A stretch of DNA of 7,546 nt from Candidatus Woesearchaeota archaeon (GTDB lineage: Archaea > Nanobdellota > Nanobdellia > Woesearchaeales > GW2011-AR4), in NCBI GenBank assembly GCA_030631975.1, contig DAOVKD010000021.1, positions 1 through 7,546 on the forward strand. Direction: 5' to 3'. How positions within the stretch are numbered: position 1 is the stretch's first letter; every line of letters begins with the position of its first letter. The notes beneath the pieces are model-generated. The model saw nothing but the letters and a program-made list of their open reading frames with translations, made no database searches and was not told the DNA's origin. Both the position numbers and the translations under genes were made by a program. Positions 1-5,289 of the stretch are shown here, piece by piece.

Positions 1-98
1 TTAAAACACTTTGTAAAGATACACAGCATTTTCATTAATTTCATTGCATGCTTTTGCCCTCCCGCTTCCCCTGAAAAAGGCACAACCCTATTTGTTGG
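1..98. other. Left-edge non-coding stretch, unassigned
   Basis: No gene can be supported here. A plus-strand frame is open from the edge to a TGA at 100-102 (33 codons). A minus-strand frame is open from 87 down to a TAA at 1-3 (28 codons). Neither has a start codon inside the window or a recognisable motif. Bases 46-90 look richer in G and C than the flanks, so this could be the tail of a neighbouring gene or a degraded fragment. It forms part of the ancestral upstream region of the E1 operon if the 115-415 element is a later insertion. Confidence 0.3.
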
Positions 99-114
99 AT
101 GAAGCCGTGACTTG
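99..114 (+). repeat. Left copy of 16-bp direct repeat (possible target-site duplication)
   Basis: The sequence atgaagccgtgacttg occurs here and, perfectly, at 416-431. The two copies sit immediately outside the terminal inverted repeats of the 115-415 core, which is the arrangement expected of a target-site duplication. Sixteen bases is long for most DDE transposases, so a recombination or Cas1-like integration origin, or chance extension of a shorter duplication, remains open. Confidence 0.7.
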
Positions 115-115
115 T

Positions 116-140
116 GTTCAATTTGGTAATTGGTTTACAC
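116..140 (+). repeat. Left terminal inverted repeat, motif copy 1
   Basis: Contains the motif at 120-139, matching the consensus AATTCGGTAATTAGTTTACA at 18 of 20 bases (T at position 5, G at 13). It pairs with 391-415. Confidence 0.6.
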
Positions 141-235
141 TTTTAATATATAAAAATACAAAAAGGATGATGCTAAAAAAGAGAGTTTATAGACAAACAA
201 TGGATTATTTTTATCAAAATTCAATGGATTGTATT

Positions 236-274
236 TGTAAACTAATTATCGAATTGTAAACTAAATTCCGAATT
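236..274 (-). repeat. Tandem pair of motif copies 2 and 3, reverse orientation
   Basis: Two copies of the 20-bp motif lie head to tail at 236-255 and 255-274, sharing base 255 and so spaced 19 bp apart. Read on the minus strand they match the consensus at 19 of 20 and 18 of 20 positions. Overlapping head-to-tail sites recall the multiple transposase-binding sites at the ends of some transposons, but also resemble regulator half-site arrays. Confidence 0.6.
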
Positions 275-303
275 AGACGTTTTATTGACGAGAAGGTACA
301 CAC

Positions 304-323
304 AATTTGGAAATTGGTTGACA
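304..323 (+). repeat. Motif copy 4, forward orientation
   Basis: Matches the motif consensus at 16 of 20 positions, the most diverged of the five. Compared with copy 1 over 22 bases (303-324 against 119-140), 19 are identical. Confidence 0.55.
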
Positions 324-390
324 AAATGGAGTAAACTATGTATGAGTATGTTCTTTTATAAAGTTTAAAAATGACTTATATACTACAGAA

Positions 391-415
391 GTGACAACTA
401 ATTACCGAATTCTAC
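391..415 (-). repeat. Right terminal inverted repeat, motif copy 5
   Basis: Contains the motif on the minus strand at 392-411 (18 of 20 to consensus). The four bases 412-415 separate it from the right direct repeat, mirroring the four bases 116-119 at the left end. Confidence 0.6.
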
Positions 416-431
416 ATGAAGCCGTGACTTG
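416..431 (+). repeat. Right copy of 16-bp direct repeat
   Basis: Perfect repeat of 99-114. It ends two bases before the BRE-like purine run (433-438) and seven bases before the TATA box (439-446) of the E1 operon, so the putative insertion point lies directly upstream of the core promoter. Confidence 0.7.
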
Positions 432-432
432 A

Positions 433-446
433 GAAAACTTTATAAA
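433..446 (+). promoter_or_regulatory. Archaeal BRE/TATA promoter of the E1 operon
   Basis: GAAAAC (433-438, BRE-like) is followed by TTTATAAA (439-446, TATA box). The centre lies about 45 bases before the pdhA start, predicting transcription start near 466-470 and a leader of about 20 bases. The GGTG at 479-482, five bases before the ATG, complements the 3' end of archaeal 16S rRNA and fits as the ribosome binding site. Confidence 0.6.
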
Positions 447-487
447 CCCGCCAAAAACCAAAGTCTTAATCTAAATTTGGTGTATTT

Positions 488-1546
488 ATGGCAAGGAAAG
501 TTGTGCAGAATTTTAATGTAGAATATTTACAGGTTATGGATAAGAATGGCTATGTTGATGAAAAACTTATGCCTAAATTAAGCGGCAAGCAGATTAAAGA
601 GCTTTATGAGTTGATGATTCTTGCAAGGACCTTTGATGACAAGGCTTTTTCTCTGCAAAGACAGGGCAGGATAGGAACATATCTGCAGTTCAAGGGTCAG
701 GAAGCTTCACAAGTAGGCTCTGCTTATGCTCTGGAAGAGCAAGACTGGTTATTTCCAATGTATAGGAGCAGCGCAGCATTGATCACAAGAAAACAGCCAA
801 TGCATATGATTTTGCAGTATTATGGCGGTGATGAAAGAGGCCTTAAGGCTCCGCCTAATTTGAATAACTTCCCCATAATACTTTGTGTAGGGACGCAAAT
901 ACCCATTGCAGCTGGATGCGCATGGGCTTCTAAACTCAAAAATGAGAAAGTTGTTTCAATGGTTTATTTTGGTGACGGCGCTTCATCAAAAGCAGATTTC
1001 CATGAAGGTTTAAACTTTGCCGGTGTCTATAATGCCCCCTGTATTTTTATGTGCGAGAACAACCAATATGCTATTTCTGTTCCGAGAAAAAAACAGACTG
1101 CAGCACAAACGATTGCGCAAAAAGCAATTGCCTACAATATGAATAAAATCCAGGTTGATGGAAATGATGTTTTTGCAGTATATAAGGCAACAAAAGAAGC
1201 TGTTGCTAATGCAAGGGCTGGAAAAGGGCCGGCTTTGATAGAAGCCCTTACGTATAGGGTAGCAGATCATTCTACTTCTGATGATGCAAAAAGATACAGA
1301 CCAGATGATGAGGTAAAGTCATGGCTGAAAAAGGATCCTATTTTAAGGCTTGAAAAATATATGAGGGCTAAGAAATTGCTTGATGACAGCTATAAGAAAC
1401 AGGCTGCGCAGAAAGCAAAGGAAAAGGTTGAGAAAGAAGTTGAGGCTTACGAAAACATAGAAGAGCCTGATCCAGAAGACATTTTCAAATACACATTTAA
1501 GGAGATGACTCCCGAGCTTAAAGAGCAGCTTGAAGAATTAAAATGA
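488..1546 (+). CDS. pdhA: 2-oxoacid (pyruvate-type) dehydrogenase E1 component, alpha subunit
   Basis: Thiamine-diphosphate-dependent E1 alpha subunit, 352 residues, a usual full length. With E1 beta it decarboxylates a 2-oxoacid and passes the acyl group to the lipoyl domain of E2, in the cytoplasm. The ThDP/Mg motif is clear: GDG at 162-164, 26 residues, then NN at 191-192, continuing as NNQYAISVP. The phosphorylation-loop region carries HSTSDD (261-266) followed by YR (270-271), and FPMYRSSAALITR (89-101) is the usual substrate-side segment. The charged, helical C-terminus (about 297-352) is normal for the family. The start is supported by GGTG five bases upstream and a TATA box at 439. 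The stop overlaps pdhB by four bases. The HSTSDD form also occurs in branched-chain and acetoin-type enzymes, so the substrate (pyruvate or branched-chain 2-oxoacid) cannot be fixed from sequence. The E1 alpha family call is secure. Confidence 0.93.
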   Translation: MARKVVQNFNVEYLQVMDKNGYVDEKLMPKLSGKQIKELYELMILARTFDDKAFSLQRQGRIGTYLQFKGQEASQVGSAYALEEQDWLFPMYRSSAALITRKQPMHMILQYYGGDERGLKAPPNLNNFPIILCVGTQIPIAAGCAWASKLKNEKVVSMVYFGDGASSKADFHEGLNFAGVYNAPCIFMCENNQYAISVPRKKQTAAQTIAQKAIAYNMNKIQVDGNDVFAVYKATKEAVANARAGKGPALIEALTYRVADHSTSDDAKRYRPDDEVKSWLKKDPILRLEKYMRAKKLLDDSYKKQAAQKAKEKVEKEVEAYENIEEPDPEDIFKYTFKEMTPELKEQLEELK

Positions 1547-2511
1547 CAAAGATGAATGTTGTCCAGGCTGTTAATTCAGCGCTGAGGAATGAGCTTAAGA
1601 GAGATAAAAGAGTAATGATTTTAGGAGAGGATATTGGAAAAAATGGCGGTGTATTCAGGTGCACAGACGGACTGCAAAAAGAATTTGGAGCTGATAGAGT
1701 GGCAGACACACCGCTTGCAGAGCTTGGTATTATAGGAGCGGCAATTGGCCTGGCGGCTAATGGTATGAGGCCGGTAGCAGAAATACAATTTTCCGGGTTT
1801 ATGTACGGCCCTTTTGATCAAATATTTAGCCACGCCGCCAGAATGAGGATGAGAAGCCGTGGCAGATTTTCAGTGCCTTTGGTTATAAGGACTCCGTATG
1901 GCGGAGGAATAAAGGCTTTAGAATTGCATTGTGAATCAGGCGAGTCAATATTTGCGCATTCTACAGGGCTTAAGGTTGTAATTCCTTCCAGCCCTTATAA
2001 TACAAAAGGGCTGTTAATTTCTGCAATAAGAGATCCTGATCCTGTTATTTTTATGGAACCAATGCGCGTATATAGGGCAATTAAGGAAGAAGTTCCAGAA
2101 GGAGATTATACAATTCCATTAGGGAAAGCTGAAATTGAAGAAGAGGGCAAGGACTTGACAGTTATTTCTTATGGCTCTATGCTAAAATACACAAAACAGG
2201 CCCTGGAAAGCTCAAATTATTCAGCAGAGATAATAGACTTATGCTCAATAGTTCCCCTAGATACAGAGACGATAGTAAACTCTGTAAAGAAAACCGGAAG
2301 GTGCGTAATAGTTCATGAAGCGCCAAAGACATGCGGCTTTGCTGCTGAAATAATTGCAAGGATAAACGAAAAATGCTTTTTTAGCCTGGAAGCTCCTATT
2401 GAAAGAGTTACTGGGTTTGATACAGCAGTTCCGTTTGCAAAACTTGAAAATTATTATATTCCTAATGAAAAAAGGATATTGAAAGCTGTGGATAAGGTTA
2501 TGGAGCAATAA
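1543..2511 (+). CDS. pdhB: 2-oxoacid (pyruvate-type) dehydrogenase E1 component, beta subunit
   Basis: E1 beta subunit, 322 residues, full length. It has a transketolase-like pyrimidine-binding domain (about 4-175) followed by a transketolase C-terminal domain (about 190-315). GEDIG (28-32) opens the first domain. E60 in DTPLAELG (55-62) is the conserved glutamate that activates the ThDP aminopyrimidine. H129 in the LELH segment corresponds to the family active-site histidine. VIVHEAPKTCGF (255-266) is the C-terminal domain signature. The ATG overlaps the pdhA stop (ATGA), implying translational coupling and equal subunit supply for the alpha2beta2 enzyme. A second ATG three codons in (1552) is possible but less likely. 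No E2 or E3 gene follows: the next gene lies on the opposite strand. The family call is secure; substrate is as uncertain as for pdhA. Confidence 0.93.
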   Translation: MTKMNVVQAVNSALRNELKRDKRVMILGEDIGKNGGVFRCTDGLQKEFGADRVADTPLAELGIIGAAIGLAANGMRPVAEIQFSGFMYGPFDQIFSHAARMRMRSRGRFSVPLVIRTPYGGGIKALELHCESGESIFAHSTGLKVVIPSSPYNTKGLLISAIRDPDPVIFMEPMRVYRAIKEEVPEGDYTIPLGKAEIEEEGKDLTVISYGSMLKYTKQALESSNYSAEIIDLCSIVPLDTETIVNSVKKTGRCVIVHEAPKTCGFAAEIIARINEKCFFSLEAPIERVTGFDTAVPFAKLENYYIPNEKRILKAVDKVMEQ

Positions 2512-2565
2512 GCTTGACAAGTTTATTAGTTTTCTAAGAAATGAGGAAGGCGTTTAAAGAACAGA

Positions 2566-2606
2566 AACTTTGTTGTATTGCATAAGGCAAAAGTTAATGC
2601 AAAGTT
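2566..2606. terminator. Possible hairpin between convergent genes
   Basis: AACTTTG (2566-2572) pairs with CAAAGTT (2600-2606), and the inner CAT/ATG (2581-2583 with 2597-2599) extends it across an 8-base bulge. An alternative is TTGCAT (2578-2583) with ATGCAA (2597-2602). It lies between converging transcripts. Archaeal termination usually relies on T-runs rather than hairpins, so a role is uncertain. Confidence 0.25.
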
Positions 2607-2628
2607 CTTAATCTTAATAGAAGCTAAA

Positions 2629-2640
2629 TATTTTTATTTT
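2629..2640 (+). terminator. T-rich terminator candidate for the E1 operon
   Basis: The tract tatttttatttt on the plus strand lies about 120 bases after the pdhB stop and resembles U-rich archaeal transcription ends. It touches the stop codon of the opposing gene (2639-2641). No other long T-run precedes it apart from a weaker T-rich patch at 2521-2534. Confidence 0.35.
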
Positions 2641-3151
2641 AAATCGCTTTGAATTCTCCAGTAGCTATTGCACTTGTATTTGAATAAAGCATCTCAACGA
2701 ATAATTTATAATTACCATAGCTTAAATCCGGAATATCAATTGTTTTTAAGAACGATGCCTGGGTTTCAACAACCCTTTTTTCATGTTCTATCAGTACTAT
2801 ATCTCCCTTAGAGTTTGTAATAATATAAGCAATAGAAACATTTGTTTCTCCTGGCCCTCCAAAGTTAATCAATTCAATGGATATTAACAGATCTTCACCA
2901 GGCTCTATTTCCCTGGATTTTTCCGGAATAGTTAATATTACATCAAACAAGGCATCGCCAATAGCTTCGGTCGCTTCAAGAATTATTTTTACAGAATGAA
3001 ATAGCCCTTTTTCCTGTGTTTCTGATTTTACGTAGGTTGTAATACTGCCTAAATCTCCTCCTCCAATCCCTACACTTACAAATGTTACTATTAATATAAT
3101 AAGTGCACTCGAACCTAAACCAATCGTCATCTTTTTATTTAATCCTTCCAT
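2639..3151 (-). CDS. Membrane-anchored surface protein with one VETQASF beta-rich domain
   Basis: A 170-residue protein of unknown function. One N-terminal membrane segment (about 9-30) follows a short basic tail. Then comes SITTYVKSE (36-44), close to the 'ITGYV' motif seen after membrane segments in surface proteins of DPANN archaea. A single beta-rich domain (about 68-168) begins LFDVILTIP and carries VETQASF at 128-134. That domain is clearly homologous to both repeats of the 300-residue protein at 3414-4316, sharing LFD, PGE/PGD, the NxG turn, VETQA(S/N)F and the following DIP. It is probably an Ig/CARDB-like sandwich displayed outside the cell, perhaps binding a ligand or another surface protein. 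No catalytic residue is evident. No strong ribosome binding site precedes the ATG at 3151; M8 (3130) is an alternative start. The 262-bp gap upstream with TATA-like boxes suggests separate transcription. Confidence 0.75.
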   Translation of the reverse strand: MEGLNKKMTIGLGSSALIILIVTFVSVGIGGGDLGSITTYVKSETQEKGLFHSVKIILEATEAIGDALFDVILTIPEKSREIEPGEDLLISIELINFGGPGETNVSIAYIITNSKGDIVLIEHEKRVVETQASFLKTIDIPDLSYGNYKLFVEMLYSNTSAIATGEFKAI

Positions 3152-3244
3152 TTTTCAATCTGTTCTTCTTTCATTCCTAACAATATAAGTTTAATGTTTA
3201 AACTAAGAACTAAAATAAAGCAGAAAGTTTGGATATTAAACGTT

Positions 3245-3258
3245 AAATATATATAAAC
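3245..3258 (-). promoter_or_regulatory. Candidate TATA box for the 170-residue surface protein
   Basis: On the minus strand TTTATATA reads from 3257 to 3250, a near-ideal archaeal TATA box preceded by CTTTAAG. It predicts transcription start near 3228 and a leader of about 75 bases. A weaker alternative, CTTATATTG (3189 to 3181), would give an almost leaderless mRNA starting near 3160. The palindrome GTTTAAAC lies between them at 3196-3203. The choice cannot be made from sequence. Confidence 0.4.
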
Positions 3259-3284
3259 TTAAAGAAATTAATAAATTAGCTTAC

Positions 3285-3405
3285 TCACTCCGATACTTTA
3301 GAGACAACATAGCCTGTAATAGGGGGTTCAAAAATAGATAAGAATAATAAACTAAATAAAAAGAAACTTAATAAAATAACCAGTAGAAAATTTTTTGTTT
3401 GACAT
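3285..3405 (-). pseudogene. Frameshifted or remnant small membrane protein with ITGYV motif
   Basis: Reading 3404 to 3285 on the minus strand gives an open frame that begins KNFLLVILL, continues as a hydrophobic membrane-type stretch, and ends EPPITGYVVSKVSE then TGA. There is no ATG in that frame. An ATG at 3405-3403, eight... nine bases after the stop of the upstream gene, begins MSNKKF in another frame and dies at 3352. Removing one T from the A6T4 run (minus strand, 3396-3387) would join them into one 39-residue protein with an N-terminal membrane helix and the ITGYV motif. The end resembles residues 36-44 of the neighbouring 170-residue protein, so it may be the N-terminal remnant of a paralogue. 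A sequencing indel is equally possible. The T-rich strand makes hydrophobic codons cheap, so the argument rests on the non-T-rich C-terminal part. Confidence 0.35.
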
Positions 3406-3413
3406 CAGGATCT

Positions 3414-4316
3414 TTATTGGATTTTTTTAATTTGTTTCTTTTTGACTATTTTCCACACCTTAGCATCCATTTGCATTTTTTTAACTAATGGCTCGGATTT
3501 ATAGATAATATAAATCAAAATTATTAAACTGGATAATATAGCAAATCCATAATATATTCTCTTATCTATCTGCTTTTTTACAACCTCAAAAGAATGGTCT
3601 GCATCAGCCTCTTTTCCATCTGCATAGGTTATTTTTGCATGGAGAGAGTATCTTCCAATAGGCGCATCTTTAGGAATATCAAAAGTCCTGACAAAATTAG
3701 CTTGTGTTTCTACAGCAACAGTTTCTTTCTTTCTTAATATAGTATTTTTCCAAGGATCAGTAATCCAATAATCTAAAAAAACATCAATTCTTCCAGCACT
3801 TCCAAGATTAACTAATTTTATACATGCCAATAATTCATCTCCAGGATTTATTATTTTGTAATTGTCAGGAATTCCTATAAAAATGTCAAATAATGAGAAT
3901 TTTATTACAATTTGATTTCTTGTCTCTTCTTTTATAACATTGAAGGAAGTTTCAGCTTCAGATACATCCTGTTTTGAATCAACTGTCACCAGGATTACTT
4001 TCAAAAAATAGAGACCTTTTTCTGAACTCTCTGGAACTTTTAAAGTCCCAACAAATGAGGCTTGCGTTTCAACAGCCACTGTTTCAGATTTTGAAGCTAT
4101 TATTTCTCCCTTAGCATTTAAAATTTGGTACATCAGTGTAACATCTATTCTTTTTGTATTTGCAAGATTAAGCAATTTTGTTGTGAACCATATATTCTCC
4201 CCTGTCAATACCTCTTCATATGTCTCAGGAATTTCAACTTCTAAATTAAATGAGTCTTGCGCAAAAACCATATTTGCCAATAAAACAACAAACAAGAATA
4301 CTATTATTTCCTTCAT
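3414..4316 (-). CDS. Secreted, C-terminally anchored protein with two VETQASF domains
   Basis: A 300-residue surface protein, function unknown. Signal peptide 1-19 (hydrophobic core then VFA, likely cut before Q20). Two homologous beta-rich domains at about 22-128 and 141-247, each with an IP turn near the start, a (K)L(L/V)NL strand, an RIDV strand and the invariant VAVETQA(S/N)FV block (80-89 and 200-209). One membrane helix at about 254-273 and a lysine-rich cytoplasmic tail (274-300). The layout predicts extracellular Ig/CARDB-like domains with the basic tail inside. The same domain occurs once in the 170-residue protein at 2639-3151. The ATG is two bases after the preceding stop and has GAGGT four bases upstream (4325-4321), so it is translated with the signalling genes. 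That link suggests it is an output or sensor partner of the two-component system, which is inference. No enzyme motif is seen. Confidence 0.82.
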   Translation of the reverse strand: MKEIIVFLFVVLLANMVFAQDSFNLEVEIPETYEEVLTGENIWFTTKLLNLANTKRIDVTLMYQILNAKGEIIASKSETVAVETQASFVGTLKVPESSEKGLYFLKVILVTVDSKQDVSEAETSFNVIKEETRNQIVIKFSLFDIFIGIPDNYKIINPGDELLACIKLVNLGSAGRIDVFLDYWITDPWKNTILRKKETVAVETQANFVRTFDIPKDAPIGRYSLHAKITYADGKEADADHSFEVVKKQIDKRIYYGFAILSSLIILIYIIYKSEPLVKKMQMDAKVWKIVKKKQIKKIQ

Positions 4317-4318
4317 CC

Positions 4319-4798
4319 TTACCTCTTTTTTACTTTATCAAAAAAATTAAATATTTTGTTTAATAGATATTCTCCTTTTGTTTCAGGGCTGAAAGCTATT
4401 ACCTTAACATCATTTTGAGAAGCATATTCTGTTACTCCCTTAACAAATTTAGCTACTTTATTCTCATCATTGTAAATTAATAAAGTTGATAATGCATCTA
4501 TAATTAGAAATTTTTCTCCTTTAATATCCTTTATAAATGAATTAATAGCAGAACTTAATAAATCTAATTGATCCGGGGAAATATGCAAAACATCATCTCT
4601 TGTTTTCTCTGATGTAACACAATCTATGAAGAATAATTTATTAGTATTTATTTCTGTTTTTTTAAGTATATTTTCTATACTTTTTTGGGTTTTATTTAAA
4701 GAAACATAGATTCCGGGAATATTCTTGAAAGAGCTAACTACTTTATTTATCTCATTTTGTAAATTTTCTACTGAAGTTATTATTAATAATGAAGCCAT
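4319..4798 (-). CDS. RecA/KaiC-like protein without P-loop, signalling-associated
   Basis: A 159-residue soluble protein with alternating hydrophobic strands and helices: LLIIT (4-8), IYVSLN (30-35), LFFIDC (55-60), KFLIIDALSTLL (96-107) and VKVIAFS (131-137). LFFIDC, and KFLIIDALS followed by LLIYN, look like the strand-2 and Walker B regions of KaiC/RecA-type ATPases. The strand order matches, but there is no GxxxxGK(S/T) P-loop at the N-terminus. It therefore probably keeps the fold without normal ATP hydrolysis. I recall similar short proteins near histidine kinases and response regulators in archaea, but cannot name a family with certainty. It starts one base after the response-regulator stop and ends two bases before the surface-protein start, with no clear ribosome site of its own, so coupled translation is likely. 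A binding or adaptor role in the pathway is inference. Confidence 0.7.
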   Translation of the reverse strand: MASLLIITSVENLQNEINKVVSSFKNIPGIYVSLNKTQKSIENILKKTEINTNKLFFIDCVTSEKTRDDVLHISPDQLDLLSSAINSFIKDIKGEKFLIIDALSTLLIYNDENKVAKFVKGVTEYASQNDVKVIAFSPETKGEYLLNKIFNFFDKVKKR

Positions 4799-4799
4799 T

Positions 4800-5258
4800 T
4801 TATTTTAATGCTTTTTTTACCCTTGCTATTAAATCTGTTTTTACAAAAGGTTTTGTTATATAGTCTGAAATTCCTACTTTTTTAAATTCTTTTAGTCTCT
4901 CTGTAGATACCGGGATAATACTTAGAAAAATATATTTAGTGTTTTTGATATTTTTCTTTAATGTTTTAAAGATATCCCATCCAGACATATCAGGCAGCAT
5001 TATGTCCAATAAAAATAAATCAAAGCCTTCTTTTGCTTTCCTGAGCGCCTCCTTTCCTGATGAAACTGTTTCTGTTTTAAATCCAGCATCTGTTAACATC
5101 ACCTTTACTGCTTCTGCTGTATCTACATGATCTTCTACATAAAGTATTTTTTTTTGAGAATTCGGAGAATTCTCAGAACTTTTATAGGAGTTTTGTTCTT
5201 CTAAATGGTTCGAAAAGCTTTGCTTTTCAAAACCTTTCTCACTCTTTGAAAGTTTCAT
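4800..5258 (-). CDS. Single-domain response regulator (CheY-like receiver)
   Basis: A 152-residue protein: a polar, Ser/Asn/Lys-rich tail (1-35) followed by a complete receiver domain (37-152). The acidic pocket is E42 and D43. D85 in LLDIMLPDMSGW is the phosphoacceptor, S113 occupies the Thr/Ser switch position, and K136 in TKPF is the conserved lysine. No DNA-binding or enzyme output domain follows, so it probably signals by protein contact, as CheY does. The kinase encoded just upstream (31-base gap) is the likely phosphodonor. The start is well supported: GAGGTG at 5269-5264 lies five bases before the ATG. The extended N-terminal tail is unusual for a stand-alone receiver, and its coding DNA holds two strong hairpins (5155-5175 and 5207-5234). 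The next gene begins one base after the stop. Confidence 0.92.
   Translation of the reverse strand: MKLSKSEKGFEKQSFSNHLEEQNSYKSSENSPNSQKKILYVEDHVDTAEAVKVMLTDAGFKTETVSSGKEALRKAKEGFDLFLLDIMLPDMSGWDIFKTLKKNIKNTKYIFLSIIPVSTERLKEFKKVGISDYITKPFVKTDLIARVKKALK
5155..5175. repeat. Perfect 9-bp hairpin inside the response-regulator 5' coding region
   Basis: TGAGAATTC (5155-5163), a GGA loop, then GAATTCTCA (5167-5175). It encodes about residues 28-35 of the polar N-terminal tail. Such a strong perfect stem in low-constraint coding DNA is unusual. Confidence 0.5.
5207..5234. repeat. Hairpin near the response-regulator start codon
   Basis: GAAAAGC (5212-5218), a TTT loop and GCTTTTC (5222-5228) form a perfect 7-bp stem. 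GGTT (5207-5210) with AACC (5231-5234) extends it across a small internal loop. It encodes about residues 9-18, beginning roughly 25 bases after the start, so it could affect translation of the response regulator. Confidence 0.5.
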
Positions 5259-5289
5259 TTTTACACCTCTTTTTTAAATAAGCTTTTTA

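Larger units (their letters stand above)
115..415. mobile_element. MITE-like non-autonomous element
   Basis: A 301-bp AT-rich core with no credible coding sequence. Its ends form an imperfect inverted repeat: 116-140 matches the reverse complement of 391-415 at 19 of 25 positions, with a 20-bp motif starting 4 bases in from each end. The core is flanked by a perfect 16-bp direct repeat (99-114 and 416-431). Three further copies of the terminal motif lie inside (236-255, 255-274 reversed; 304-323 forward). This fits a miniature inverted-repeat element that relies on a transposase encoded elsewhere. Alternatives are two tandem smaller elements (119-274 and 303-411, each a forward/reverse pair), an iteron-type cluster, or an array of regulator sites. 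No transposase is visible in the window and I do not recognise the family. Confidence 0.55.

Noticed and set aside
1..102. Short open frames on both strands at the window edge
   Set aside because: 28 and 33 codons with no start in view and no recognisable motif; they could be chance.
44..259. 71-codon plus-strand ORF near the left end
   Set aside because: It crosses the left direct repeat and half of the repeat element, has no family resemblance and no clear ribosome site. Its sequence is explained by the repeat structure.
1010..2520. Several minus-strand ORFs of 60-87 codons across pdhA and pdhB
   Set aside because: They are antisense shadows of two well-supported genes and have no motifs or ribosome sites.
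3139..3174. 11-codon ORF on the minus strand overlapping the start of the 170-residue protein; one extra A would fuse it in frame as a longer N-terminus
   Set aside because: Too short to support, AGGA lies only one base from its ATG, and the existing start already gives a sensible membrane anchor.
3310..3345. Possible tRNA T-arm (ggggttcaaaaat)
   Set aside because: The T-stem does not pair, and no acceptor, D or anticodon arm can be built around it.
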